A stretch of 32,656 nt of DNA from an uncultured Methanobrevibacter sp. (GCF_900314615.1 NZ_OMWA01000027.1:1-32656), one strand, 5' to 3'; positions 15,158 through 24,550 are shown, counted from the first letter of the stretch. Program-made: numbers and translations. Notes: a model not told the origin generated them from the sequence alone.

Positions 15158-16140
15158 AAACTAAAATTATTTCAAAAATCCAAAATCAAATGAAACCTTA
15201 CTTAAATCAAGGACAATACATCAAATTAACCAATTCATTATTAAATTCACTTCAAGACATAGATATAATTGATAACAATAATGAATTAAGTGAAATAGAT
15301 AATTTTAAACTACTAAAACTTTTTTTATCCGCTAAACAAGTCGAAGGCTGCTCTAAAAAAACAATAAAATATTACCAAACCACAATTGAAAAAATGTTAA
15401 TAACCATTAAAAAACAAGTTTATAACATTAATACTGATGATTTAAGAAAATACCTTTTCGAACACAAAAATGAAAGACATTCTTCAAAAACAACAATAGA
15501 CAATATAAGAAGAATTTTTTCAAGTTTCTTTTCATGGTTAGAAGATGAAGATTATATCATAAAAAATCCAGTTAGACGAATTCATAGAGTAAAAACTGGA
15601 AGAGTTGTAAAAGAAGTATTAACTGATGAAAATTTAGAAGTTTTAAGAGACAATTGTGAAGAAATAAGAGATCTTGCAATGGTTGAACTTCTAACTTCAA
15701 CAGGAATAAGAGTTGGGGAATTAGTACGATTAAATATAGAAGACATTGATTTTTATGAACGAGAATGTGTTGTATTTGGAAAAGGAGAAAGTGAACGAAT
15801 TGTATATTTTGATGCAAGAACAAAAATACATTTACTCGAATACTTACAATCAAGAATTGATGAAAATCCAGCATTATTTGTTTCATTAAACAGCCCATAT
15901 GACCGATTAGGAATTAGTGGAGTAGAAACAAGATTAAGAGAACTTGGAAATAAATGCAACATTAACAAAGTGCACCCCCACAAATTTAGAAGAACAATGG
16001 CAACAAATGCAATTGATAAAGGAATGCCAATAGAACAAGTACAAAAATTATTAGGCCATGTTCAAATTGATACCACCATGCAATATGCAATGGTTAATCA
16101 GAGCAATGTAAAATTAGCCCATAGGAAATTTATTGGATAA
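15154..16140 (+). CDS. Tyrosine recombinase (XerC/D-like), 328 aa, probable hsdS invertase
   Basis: All catalytic residues are present: R186 (STGIRVGEL), K210 (GKGE), H276-x-x-R279 (HKFRR), H302 (LLGHVQ) and Y311 (TTMQY). The N-terminal half carries the SAM-like core-binding domain (about 48-145). GAGGTGAT precedes the ATG, which overlaps the hsdS2 stop by 4 bases. It lies between inverted hsdS copies and reads towards hsdS3. XerC/D-like recombinases in this position catalyse DNA inversion between hsdS genes in several bacteria, for example in phase-variable type I systems of streptococci. That job is inferred here. A domesticated prophage integrase is less likely, as no phage genes or tRNA are nearby. 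Confidence 0.85.
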   Translation: MKTKIISKIQNQMKPYLNQGQYIKLTNSLLNSLQDIDIIDNNNELSEIDNFKLLKLFLSAKQVEGCSKKTIKYYQTTIEKMLITIKKQVYNINTDDLRKYLFEHKNERHSSKTTIDNIRRIFSSFFSWLEDEDYIIKNPVRRIHRVKTGRVVKEVLTDENLEVLRDNCEEIRDLAMVELLTSTGIRVGELVRLNIEDIDFYERECVVFGKGESERIVYFDARTKIHLLEYLQSRIDENPALFVSLNSPYDRLGISGVETRLRELGNKCNINKVHPHKFRRTMATNAIDKGMPIEQVQKLLGHVQIDTTMQYAMVNQSNVKLAHRKFIG

Positions 16141-16270
16141 ATTATTGTTTAGTTTTCTGATAATCTTATAAATTATTTATATAACATTGTTATAATTAAT
16201 ATCAATAACGCTCAAATTAATGTTAAAATTAAAAAATAAGAACAAATAGCTATTTTGTATAAAAAATATA

Positions 16271-16300
16271 AAAAAAGAATAATAGTAACAACCATTATTC
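16271..16300 (-). terminator. Intrinsic-type terminator of hsdS3
   Basis: On the minus strand GAATAATGG (16300-16292) pairs with CTATTATTC (16285-16277), with one mismatch. A run of T follows. The stop of hsdS3 lies inside the first arm. The rest of 16141-16270, between the convergent recombinase and hsdS3, is featureless AT-rich DNA. Confidence 0.5.
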
Positions 16301-17551
16301 TAAATCACAATTTATCTTTGAGACATCAATTTCACCAGACATTAATTTAGGAAGTAAAGTATCCCTTAAATTAGTTAAATATTCAATTTCAAAATAATTA
16401 TTAGATATTTTATCATAAATTTCTTTAAATGGTAATTTTTCAATTATTTCAATTGGAGGCACAACTAATTCTAAATTAGCGATGATATCTTTACTTAAAT
16501 TCTGCTGTACTGATCCACTAGCTAAGTTTTCAATTTCTTTTTGATTAAATAATAAAAATAAATATAAAAACAAAGTCTTATTAAAATCATTACAAATCAT
16601 TGCACAGCATGCTTGGTTAGTTGTCGCTTCATGTTTAAGCAAACCAATACGTGCAGCAGTTCCTTTTCCATATAACGCCATAATAATACTGTTAATTGGC
16701 AATAATTTTGCTGAACTATTTTTTAATCCTAATTCAGTAATATGTTCTTCACTTTTAATTATAATATTATTGTTAATTTCACCAGTTTTTAACCATGGAA
16801 TAGTACCATTATCCCAATAATCTGGTTCTCCACGTTTTGGAGTACCTCCATTCTTCATATCATCTACAAATTCTTCAATTAATTGAACAGACCAATTTTC
16901 AGGTATTTCACCAAGAGTAGTTGATATAAAATTGCCTTGGGAATAAGGTTCAAAATCAATGAAATGATATCTATAAATTGATTTAGCTAACTCTTGTAAA
17001 TTTTTATTTATTTTCTCATTGATTCCAATTTTTTTATCAATCAAACTCAAATAATATACTATTTTTTGTTGAACATCTAATGGAGGTAATTTTAAAGGTA
17101 TTTCTTCAATTACTGCTCTTTTTGAAATATTAACTTGGACAGAACCAGTAGAACGTGAAACTAATGAATTATAACCTTCATAAGAACTAAAAAAATACTT
17201 TAAAAATTCTGGAAGAATTAAATCCTTATTTACTCTTAAAGTTAATAAAGCTTGGCTAATAATTCCCTTTGGGTCATCATGTTTAATTATTGAAACTTTA
17301 CCCACCGTACCTGAACAACTAATAATTAAATCATCAGGATAAGTTGTAAAACGTTTTAATGATTGATATTTTTCTTCATCAATAAAATACCTAAAAATTC
17401 TATTATCATATATTGCATTTTGTTGTTCATAAACAGGAATACCCTCAGATTTCATTTCAGCTCTTTTTAATGCAGACCCAAACGGTCCTCTAATGTATCC
17501 TTTCTCTGATAAAACATCCTTAAGAACAACATCATTCCATTCTAAACTCAA
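16295..17551 (-). CDS. hsdS: Type I restriction-modification specificity subunit, copy 3 (expressed position), 418 aa
   Basis: This is the HsdS of the complete operon, 40 bases after hsdM1. AAAGGAG lies eight bases before TTG 17551, the same start box used by the other copies. The longer GTG start at 17560 would sit on the ribosome binding site, so I reject it. Domain 1 includes GYIRGPFGSALKRAEM. The central helix carries INEKINKNLQELAKSIYRYHF. Domain 2 includes DDMKNGGTPKRGEPDYW, and the conserved C-terminal helix ends KINCDLE. It is the only copy with a natural stop, a terminator and a good ribosome binding site. It sets which DNA sequence the HsdM and HsdR subunits modify or cut. Confidence 0.9.
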   Translation of the reverse strand: MSLEWNDVVLKDVLSEKGYIRGPFGSALKRAEMKSEGIPVYEQQNAIYDNRIFRYFIDEEKYQSLKRFTTYPDDLIISCSGTVGKVSIIKHDDPKGIISQALLTLRVNKDLILPEFLKYFFSSYEGYNSLVSRSTGSVQVNISKRAVIEEIPLKLPPLDVQQKIVYYLSLIDKKIGINEKINKNLQELAKSIYRYHFIDFEPYSQGNFISTTLGEIPENWSVQLIEEFVDDMKNGGTPKRGEPDYWDNGTIPWLKTGEINNNIIIKSEEHITELGLKNSSAKLLPINSIIMALYGKGTAARIGLLKHEATTNQACCAMICNDFNKTLFLYLFLLFNQKEIENLASGSVQQNLSKDIIANLELVVPPIEIIEKLPFKEIYDKISNNYFEIEYLTNLRDTLLPKLMSGEIDVSKINCDLE

Positions 17552-17590
17552 ATTTACCACTCCTTTTTAAAAAAAATTCTAAATTCAAAT

Positions 17591-19093
17591 CTAGAATTCG
17601 AAACCAATCTCCTTTAAACTTTGACGAATCTTAGCTTCAAGCTCATTAGATTCTTTAAATAATCCATCAAGTTCACTAGTCAATGTTTTCATCTTCTCTT
17701 CAAATGGAATCCCATCATCTTCTTCAGGTTTAAATCCTACATAACGTCCAGGAGTCAATATGAAGTCATGTTTTTTAATTTCATCCAAATCACTTACTTT
17801 ACAGAATCCTTTTTCGTCTTCAAGTGTTCCTTCTTCAAATTTAGTGAAAGTATCAGCAATTAAATCAATATCCTCATCAGTCAGCTCACGAAGTTTTCTT
17901 GAAACCATTGTTCCCATTTCACGTGCATCGATAAAGAGAGTTTTACCTTTCTGTTTCTTGTCACGATTTAAAAACCACAGACAAACTGGTATTCCAGTAG
18001 TATAGAACAGTTGTGTTGGCAATGCTACAATACATTCCACCAAATCATCTTCAACAATAGCTTGTCTTATTTTCCCCTCACCAGAAGTGGTGGAAGACAG
18101 TGACCCGTTAGCCAATACAAGCCCTATTTTTCCTTTTGGTGATAAATGATGTATCATATGCTGCATCCATGCGAAGTTTGCATTTCCTTTTGGAGGAATA
18201 CCATATTTCCACCTCACATCATCCTGCAGCTGTTCCTGACCCCATTTTTTAAGGTTGAACGGAGGATTTGCCATTACAAAATCAGCCTTTAATGTCGGAT
18301 GCAAGTCATTCATAAAAGTATCTTCCTGATGTTCTCCAAGGTCTGCTTCAAGTCCACGAATAGCTAAGTTCATTTTAGCCATTTTCCATGTGGTAGGGTT
18401 TGATTCCTGACCATAAATTGATATTTTTTTTATGTTACCGCTGTGGTTTTCTATGAAATGCTTGGACTGGACAAACATTCCCCCTGAACCGCAGCACGGG
18501 TCGTATACACGCCCATCATAAGGTTTTAAAACTGAAACAAGTGTTTTTACAACACATGCAGGAGTATAGAACTCACCTGCCTTTTTACCTTCAGTTTCTG
18601 CAAACATACTTAAGCAGTATTCATAAGTACGTCCAAGAATATCTTTTTTATCCCCTTTATCAGACATCTGGACATTTGTAAAGATATCAATTACTGCACC
18701 AAGTTTCTTTTTATCAAGTTCCGGCCGTGAGAAGTTTTTAGGTAGAATCCCCTTAAGGGATTTGTTTTTATCTTCAATGGCTTTCATTGCATTATCAATT
18801 GTCACACCATTTTCTGCAGTGTTTGCCTTCTCAGCAATTTTATCCCAACGAGCTTCAGGAGGAACAAAAAATATGTTTTCTGATGTGTATTCATCAATAT
18901 CTTCTTCAAATCCTGCACCTTCATCTACCAGTTCCTGATATCTTTCTTCAAATTTATCTGAGAGATATTTTAAAAAGATTAATCCCAGTACTACATGTTT
19001 GTATTCTGCCGCATCCATTGAACCTCTCAGTTCATCAGCTGCGTCCCATATTTGCTTTTCAAAACCTATTTCTGACGTATTTTCTTTTGCCAT
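17591..19093 (-). CDS. hsdM: Type I restriction-modification DNA methyltransferase subunit, 500 aa
   Basis: The N-terminal HsdM helical domain (1-150) is followed by the N6-adenine methylase domain. That contains EFYTP (174-178), the SAM motif DPCCGSGG (198-205) and catalytic NPPF (276-279). The gene starts at ATG 19093 with GGTGAT seven bases upstream, eight bases after the hsdR stop. With HsdS it forms the methylase that marks host DNA, and with HsdR the restriction enzyme. All motifs are intact, unlike the plus-strand paralogue. The part from residue 285 to about 470 is nearly the same in both paralogues and forms an inverted repeat of about 500 bp with it. Confidence 0.93.
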   Translation of the reverse strand: MAKENTSEIGFEKQIWDAADELRGSMDAAEYKHVVLGLIFLKYLSDKFEERYQELVDEGAGFEEDIDEYTSENIFFVPPEARWDKIAEKANTAENGVTIDNAMKAIEDKNKSLKGILPKNFSRPELDKKKLGAVIDIFTNVQMSDKGDKKDILGRTYEYCLSMFAETEGKKAGEFYTPACVVKTLVSVLKPYDGRVYDPCCGSGGMFVQSKHFIENHSGNIKKISIYGQESNPTTWKMAKMNLAIRGLEADLGEHQEDTFMNDLHPTLKADFVMANPPFNLKKWGQEQLQDDVRWKYGIPPKGNANFAWMQHMIHHLSPKGKIGLVLANGSLSSTTSGEGKIRQAIVEDDLVECIVALPTQLFYTTGIPVCLWFLNRDKKQKGKTLFIDAREMGTMVSRKLRELTDEDIDLIADTFTKFEEGTLEDEKGFCKVSDLDEIKKHDFILTPGRYVGFKPEEDDGIPFEEKMKTLTSELDGLFKESNELEAKIRQSLKEIGFEF

Positions 19094-19101
19094 TAAATCA
19101 C

Positions 19102-22100
19102 CTATGCTGATTCATCTACCCATAATTCGCATTGTGCGATAACTTTTTCAAGTGCTCCCGCCATTTCTTTTGGAGGATAATCATATTTTTTAAGCAGTCT
19201 TTTTACAGTTCTTCTCATGTTTGCTCTTGCTGATTCTTTTTTCTGCCAGTCTATTGTTCTGTTTCTTCTTAACGAATCTGTAAGCTCCTGCGTAATTTTA
19301 ATTAAAGTTTCATCATCGTAGAAGTCGTGGATATTCTGAGGAAGAGCAATCGCATTGTAAAATGCCAGTTCCTCTTCACTAAGGCCTAATTTTTCTCCTT
19401 CCAAGTGAGCATCACGCAGTAATTTCGCAATTTTGATTAACTCTTCTATAACCTCATCGTTTGTAATGTGGCCGTTAATGTAACTGTTCATAGTCTGTTT
19501 CAGCAAGTCTGAAAATTCCTCTGATTTTACGATATTGGTTCTTTTATATCCTTTTACCTGGTCATTGAGCAGTTTTTCTAAAAGAGAAATTGTCATGTTT
19601 GATGACTCCATTGCCCTCACTTTATCTAAAAATTCAGGATCAAAAAGAGAAACTTCATCACTGACGTTGATGACATTAATTACTCCAGTGCTTTTTATTG
19701 ACTGGTTGAGCAGTTCTGTAATCTGTTTGTTGATTTCAGATAAAGATAATTTTTCTTTTGAAGAAACTTTAACAAGCACTGTCCTTACCGCTTCAAAAAA
19801 TGCGGCTTCAAATCTTTCTTTTTCCTTAGCTCTGCTTCTGCAGAGTGACAGCCATTTCTTTAAAAGCAATGCTTCTTTTAAAAACGAATCCTTATTATCT
19901 TTGTGAGATAAATCTTCCATGAAGTTTACACCACCAGTGATGACTTTTGATCTTTCCAGATTACTGTCACCGAAGAATTTGGAGTAATCAAATCCATGGA
20001 ATCTATCACGACAGACTTCAAGCTTTTCCTGAAATTTCGGATATGCTATATTGTCAACGTCCATATCTCCGTAATTTTTATTGTCCCTTTCTGTATATTC
20101 ACTCATTGCTTTTTTAAGCTCTGATGCAATTCCGATATAATCAACAATGAGTCCACCTTTTTTATCCTTAAATACCCGGTTTACACGAGCAATTGCCTGC
20201 ATTAAATTGTGTCCTTTCATAGGTTTGTAGACATACATTGTTGCAAGTGAAGGCACGTCAAATCCTGTAAGCCACATGTCAACTACAATAGCTATTTTCA
20301 TAGGGTCTTCATCATCCTTGAATTTCTTTTCAAGTTCCTTTTTATAGGATTTATCCCCAATGATTTCATGCCATTCTTCAGGATCCTTATTGGAACCGCT
20401 CATGACCACTTTTACCTTTTCATCCCAATCTGGTCTGAGTTCCAGTATTTTTTCATACATTTTAATGGCAATTGACCTAGAATATGCTACAATCATTGCT
20501 TTACCTGTCAATTCTATAGCCCTGTTGTCTTCATAATGATGCACAATGTCTGTACAAATATCATCAATGATTTCCGGTGCGCCAAGCAATGATTCCATTT
20601 TACTTAGCTCACGTTTGCTTCTCTCGATATTGTATTCTTCAGCCTGCTGTCTTAACTCCCAGTATTTATCATCGATTTTTTGCAAAATTGTCTCATCAAG
20701 TTTTATCTCAGCAATACGGCTTTCATAGCTTATAGGTACTGTTGCACCGTCTTCTACTGACTGTGTCATGTCGTAAATGTCAATGTAGTTTCCGAAAACT
20801 TCACGTGTGCTTTTATCTGACCTTGAAATTGGCGTTCCTGTAAATCCAATATAAGTTGCATTTGGAAGTGCATTACGTATTCTTCTTGCAGCACCAATCT
20901 TGATTTCACCTGTTTCTGGATTTACTGTCTCTTCAAGACCATACTGGCTGCGGTGCGCTTCATCGGATATTACAATAACATCATCCCTATCTGTTAGAGA
21001 TTCATCATAATCATCGAATTTCTGCATTGTTGTGAAAAATATTCCATTAGCCTGCCTGTCCTTAAGCAAATCCTTTAGATTTTTCATGCTTGTGGCCTGT
21101 TTTGGAGTTTGTCTTAAAAAGTCACCGCATTTTGTAAATTGTGCAAATAACTGATCATCCAAATCGTTCCTATCCGTTATTACAACAAAAGTTGGACTTT
21201 CAAGTCTTTGCTGGAGCTTGTTTACATAAAATACCATTGACAGGCTTTTTCCACTACCCTGAGTGTGCCAAAATACTCCCGCCTTGTGGTCACTTTCAAT
21301 AGCTTTAACGGTAGACTCAACAGCCTTGTTTACCGCAAAGTATTGGTGATACGCCCCTAAAATCTTTACTTTATTAGCTGAATCGTTGGAAAATGTTATA
21401 AAATTCTTTAAGATATCCAAGAATCTGTTTTTCTCAAATATTCCTTCAAAAAATGTTGTAAAATCAGCCCATTGTGTTGACTCATAACTTCCATCAGTTG
21501 TTTTCCATTCCATGAATCTGTCTTCATTTGCAGTGATTGTTCCTGCCTTTGATATTGACAAATCACTCATAACACAAAAGGCATTGTAATTAAATAGAAC
21601 AGGAATAACCTGCATATATTTTTTAAGCTGAGTATATGCTTCAGAAGTATCAGTATCATCTCTTGAAGGAGATTTCAGCTCACAAACAACCAACGGCAAA
21701 CCGTTTACAAACACAACAACATCAGGTATTTTGGTTTCCTTATCAACAACAGTCCACTGATTGATAACCGTAAACAAATTTGAGTCGATATTGTCATAAT
21801 CAATCAGTTTAACGTGAGTGGACTCCTCTTTTCCGTCACGCCAATAGCTTACGTTAATACCATTTTGAAGATATCCCATAAACTTGTTGTTAATCTCTTC
21901 CAGTGACCCAATACCCAAATCCTGGATGTTTTCAATAGCTTTATCCACAGCTTCACGATCTAAGGATTTGTTGATACTGTATAAATTATCCAGATCATGA
22001 ACAAAAAGAGGATTTTTGTGTTCTCTATCTATGTCAGGACCATAATAATTACTGTAACCCAATGATTGGAACAGCTCCATTATGGATTTTTCATATGCTT

Positions 22101-22146
22101 CTTCATTATAGATTGAAATTTTAATCAACTCCAAACAATTTAACAA
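19102..22146 (-). CDS. hsdR: Type I restriction endonuclease subunit R, up to 1014 aa
   Basis: The N-terminal nuclease domain has IPDVVVF (D142) and CELK (E156, K158), then Q173-x3-Y, a complete PD-(D/E)XK site. The translocase has Walker A TQGSGKS (295-301), DEAH (395-398) and GFTGTPI. The helical C-terminal part binds HsdM. The subunit moves DNA and cuts far from unmodified sites. The start is uncertain. No ATG is available, and TTG 22146 gives the full ORF. A second TTG lies four codons later. A TATA box lies at 22184-22197. It is the first gene of the hsdR-hsdM-hsdS operon. Confidence 0.92.
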   Translation of the reverse strand: MLNCLELIKISIYNEEAYEKSIMELFQSLGYSNYYGPDIDREHKNPLFVHDLDNLYSINKSLDREAVDKAIENIQDLGIGSLEEINNKFMGYLQNGINVSYWRDGKEESTHVKLIDYDNIDSNLFTVINQWTVVDKETKIPDVVVFVNGLPLVVCELKSPSRDDTDTSEAYTQLKKYMQVIPVLFNYNAFCVMSDLSISKAGTITANEDRFMEWKTTDGSYESTQWADFTTFFEGIFEKNRFLDILKNFITFSNDSANKVKILGAYHQYFAVNKAVESTVKAIESDHKAGVFWHTQGSGKSLSMVFYVNKLQQRLESPTFVVITDRNDLDDQLFAQFTKCGDFLRQTPKQATSMKNLKDLLKDRQANGIFFTTMQKFDDYDESLTDRDDVIVISDEAHRSQYGLEETVNPETGEIKIGAARRIRNALPNATYIGFTGTPISRSDKSTREVFGNYIDIYDMTQSVEDGATVPISYESRIAEIKLDETILQKIDDKYWELRQQAEEYNIERSKRELSKMESLLGAPEIIDDICTDIVHHYEDNRAIELTGKAMIVAYSRSIAIKMYEKILELRPDWDEKVKVVMSGSNKDPEEWHEIIGDKSYKKELEKKFKDDEDPMKIAIVVDMWLTGFDVPSLATMYVYKPMKGHNLMQAIARVNRVFKDKKGGLIVDYIGIASELKKAMSEYTERDNKNYGDMDVDNIAYPKFQEKLEVCRDRFHGFDYSKFFGDSNLERSKVITGGVNFMEDLSHKDNKDSFLKEALLLKKWLSLCRSRAKEKERFEAAFFEAVRTVLVKVSSKEKLSLSEINKQITELLNQSIKSTGVINVINVSDEVSLFDPEFLDKVRAMESSNMTISLLEKLLNDQVKGYKRTNIVKSEEFSDLLKQTMNSYINGHITNDEVIEELIKIAKLLRDAHLEGEKLGLSEEELAFYNAIALPQNIHDFYDDETLIKITQELTDSLRRNRTIDWQKKESARANMRRTVKRLLKKYDYPPKEMAGALEKVIAQCELWVDESA

Positions 22147-22183
22147 ACTGGCTACAAGATTGCTTTAATAATAGTTTTATCAC

Positions 22184-22197
22184 AATTATATATTAAA
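22184..22197 (-). promoter_or_regulatory. TATA box for the hsdR-hsdM-hsdS operon
   Basis: The minus-strand TTTAATATATAATT gives an expected start near 22165, only about 20 bases before the TTG start of hsdR. Confidence 0.5.
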
Positions 22198-22228
22198 TTT
22201 ATTAAAAATACCTGATTAGAAGAGAATA

Positions 22229-22290
22229 ACATTAACGGTTGAAAATTTTAAAAATAAGCTAAAAATTAGATGAGGACATATATCCCATAA
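22229..22290. repeat. Surface-gene 3' element, copy R1 (partial)
   Basis: AACATTAACGGTTGAAAATTT followed by TGAGGACATATATCCCA (22271-22287) resembles the left part of copy R2 (23740-23805). The right box (GTTAACGTTAAAGTAAAAT) is missing. It lies just after the secreted Ig-like gene on the minus strand and before hsdR. Confidence 0.4.
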
Positions 22291-22337
22291 TAAATAAAAG
22301 TGAAAAACACTTAAAAATAAAAAAATAGTAAAATAGA

Positions 22338-23570
22338 TTAATAATTATTTAGATTAACCTTTTTACTAGCTAAATATTTACCCATATCATAATCAGCTAA
22401 AGTCCATACCCTCAGATAATCACCTTTAGGGATTAGACCATCATGAGCTAAAGTTTCCACATAGAAATAAATTGGACTGTAAGCTATTTTAAATCCGGAT
22501 TTTACCTTCTTGGTTTCAGTATAAGTTACTTTCTTTTTCAATTTTGCATAAGTCTTTAGAACTCTACCATCATCAGATTCAACGGTTTTGGATCCATACC
22601 ATTCCCAACCCTGATTATAATATTTATTTAATGAATAATCATAATGAGTTGTATCTGACCAGTCATAGTTTGAAACTACCTTATATGAAAGAACCTTTTT
22701 GTAAACCCATTTTGTTTTTTTAACTTTAACAGTTTTATAATTTGGTGCCTTATACGGATAGCTTCCTATTTTAATTTTCACAGTTGAATCCTTACCATTC
22801 AATTTTGCATTAATTAACTTTTTATATTGGCTATAAGATAGTTTACATGAGTATTTACCTGCTTTAAAAATATAATAACTTTTAGCTTTCTTAACAACAG
22901 CTTTAGAAGATACTGATTTTGAATTATAATTTTTTGAAGAAAATACGGCCTTATACATATATGTTTTATCTTTAGTTAACTTGATTTTCTTGTATGCAAC
23001 ACCGCTATCCACTTTAACTTTGTATGATTTGCCATTTATTGTGAATTTAACTGTACCTTCATCAATTGTGCATCCATCATTATCTTTAACAGCAGCTTTT
23101 AATGTAGTATATGATTTTGTATCTGAAATTACCTTATTTGCAGTCAATTTTACAGGTGCCTTTTTGATATTTAGATTTATTACAACTGATTTGGCCTTAT
23201 AAGAGGCGGACTTGCCCAAATCAACAGTAAATTTGTACTTTCCAGCAGTTTCATAAATATTGAAAAGACAAACCCCGTCATCATCAGTATAATCATTATA
23301 TACAATTTTACCTGCATTGTTTTTTATCTGAATCGGAATATTTGATTTTTCATCAGTATTTGTTTTAACTTTAACAGTTAACGGATTCATAGAGTTATAA
23401 TAAGAATTATAATCCTTAACAATAATTTCTGAATTATAAGGCTCTTCGATATCTGACAATAACTCATCGTTATTAATTCCAACATCCGTTGCATTTTCAT
23501 TAGCTGAAACAACAGAAATTGACAGTAACATGATAAAAATCGATAGTGCAAATATTATCTTTTTATCCAT
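22338..23570 (-). CDS. Secreted Ig-like surface protein, 410 aa
   Basis: The start is ATG 23570, with GGTGAT directly upstream. A longer ATG at 23582 would precede the ribosome binding site. Residues 1-26 form a signal peptide (KKIIFALSIFIMLLSISVVSA). Two Ig-like units follow (about 45-125 and 130-225), with the usual G-x-Y-K-F-T-V and K-Y-x-Y-K-A-V ends. The C-terminal half (230-410) is a Lys- and Tyr-rich module with repeated KTVKVKK-type strands and WxW-like aromatic clusters, which I cannot name. It has no transmembrane or sorting signal, so it may bind the cell wall through the basic module. A TATA box lies at 23611-23621. Confidence 0.75.
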   Translation of the reverse strand: MDKKIIFALSIFIMLLSISVVSANENATDVGINNDELLSDIEEPYNSEIIVKDYNSYYNSMNPLTVKVKTNTDEKSNIPIQIKNNAGKIVYNDYTDDDGVCLFNIYETAGKYKFTVDLGKSASYKAKSVVINLNIKKAPVKLTANKVISDTKSYTTLKAAVKDNDGCTIDEGTVKFTINGKSYKVKVDSGVAYKKIKLTKDKTYMYKAVFSSKNYNSKSVSSKAVVKKAKSYYIFKAGKYSCKLSYSQYKKLINAKLNGKDSTVKIKIGSYPYKAPNYKTVKVKKTKWVYKKVLSYKVVSNYDWSDTTHYDYSLNKYYNQGWEWYGSKTVESDDGRVLKTYAKLKKKVTYTETKKVKSGFKIAYSPIYFYVETLAHDGLIPKGDYLRVWTLADYDMGKYLASKKVNLNNY

Positions 23571-23610
23571 AATATCACCCAATTAAACTATATTATCATA
23601 TTTAATTTGA

Positions 23611-23621
23611 AAATATATAAA
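23611..23621 (-). promoter_or_regulatory. TATA box for the secreted Ig-like gene
   Basis: The minus-strand TTTATATATTT gives a start near 23590 and a short leader carrying GGGTGATATT before ATG 23570. Confidence 0.5.
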
Positions 23622-23739
23622 TCATCAATAAAAAGGGACTAATCTGAATAAAAAAACGTAATGGTAAATCATACCACCATCTCTTCAAAACAATTACTCA
23701 TGACTATAATATAATAGTGTGGTTAAAAAGACATAAACT

Positions 23740-23854
23740 GTTAACATTAACATTTGAAATTTGAAAAAACAGACCTAAATCAATGTGAGGATATATATCC
23801 CCCACTAAAAATCAGACTCAAAAATACAAAACGTTAACGTTAAAGTAAAATGCG
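23740..23854. repeat. Surface-gene 3' element, copy R2 (complete)
   Basis: It contains, in order, GTTAACATTAACATTTGAAAT (23740-23760), the near-palindrome GTGAGGATATATATCCCCC (23785-23803) and GTTAACGTTAAAGTAAAAT (23833-23851). The last two boxes are 48 bases apart start to start, against 47 in copy R3 (25301-25369). It fills most of the 335-base gap after the gene at 23918-24526. Besides a TATA box near 23616, the gap holds nothing else. Confidence 0.55.
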
Positions 23855-23917
23855 ATTAAAATAATGCAACAAGGCATCACCAAATAGCTAAAAAAAAGTA
23901 AATAAAGTAATGGTAAA

Positions 23918-24526
23918 TTATACCATTACCGGTTCGCCACGTTCCCATCTGTCTCTTGCATCACGCACATCGGCATAACTGCTTCCAACACCCTGACCGT
24001 GCTGTCCGTCCGGATCAACAATGACTCCTTCATCATTATAATAAACATTGACTTCCGGATCATAATGAAGTCCGCTGCCACCTGATGATGAGGATGAAGA
24101 CTGGCTGGACTGGGATGAAGCGGTCTCCTGAACAGCTTCTTTTTCAATTACAAGTTTTTGAGTTGTACTGTTAGCCGTGAAATTCTCATTTCCTGAAAAT
24201 GTTGCATTTACAGTGTAATTGCCCGCATCCAGATTCAAGGGCATGCTGGCATTACCATCGGAATCTGTTTTTAAGGAATCCTCCAATACAACATTGCCGC
24301 TGTCATCAGTTACTGTAATCTTAACTCCTGCACTTATTGCAGCATTGTTTAAATCAGTCAGCTTAACCGTGAGATTATCCCCTTCATACAAAGTCTTGTT
24401 GCTTGTAATAGCTATTTTTGAATCATTTTGAGCATTCATTAACGGCATTGACATCACAAGCATTGCCGCAGCAAGAATAACTACCACAATAATCAGAATA
24501 GCAATAATAATCTTATTTTTTTCCAT
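23918..24526 (-). CDS. Membrane-anchored Ig-like surface protein, 202 aa
   Basis: ATG 24526 follows AGGATTATT, with a TATA box at 24551-24560. Residues 5-28 form an uncleaved hydrophobic anchor or signal peptide (IIIAILIIVVVILAAAMLVM). Residues 35-130 form one Ig-like domain (SNKTLYEGDNLTVKLTD ... GNYTVNATFSGNENFT) rich in N-x-S/T sites. A linker with QSSQSSSSSSGGSG follows, then an acidic tail with DPEVNVYYNDEG and WERGEPVMV. It is probably displayed outside the membrane and glycosylated. No enzyme motif is seen. The ligand is unknown. Confidence 0.75.
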   Translation of the reverse strand: MEKNKIIIAILIIVVVILAAAMLVMSMPLMNAQNDSKIAITSNKTLYEGDNLTVKLTDLNNAAISAGVKITVTDDSGNVVLEDSLKTDSDGNASMPLNLDAGNYTVNATFSGNENFTANSTTQKLVIEKEAVQETASSQSSQSSSSSSGGSGLHYDPEVNVYYNDEGVIVDPDGQHGQGVGSSYADVRDARDRWERGEPVMV

Positions 24527-24550
24527 AATAATCCTATATACTGTAAATGC

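Noticed and set aside
15572..15983. Minus-strand ORFs opposite the recombinase
   Set aside because: They are shadows of a gene with a full set of catalytic residues. Their Leu/Gln/His-rich compositions are typical of antisense frames.
15154..16140. Prophage or integrative element integrase
   Set aside because: No phage structural genes, tRNA target or att duplication is visible, and the gene is embedded between hsdS repeats.
17552..17560. GTG start for hsdS3
   Set aside because: It would overlap the only ribosome binding site. The TTG nine bases on is correctly spaced and shared by all copies.
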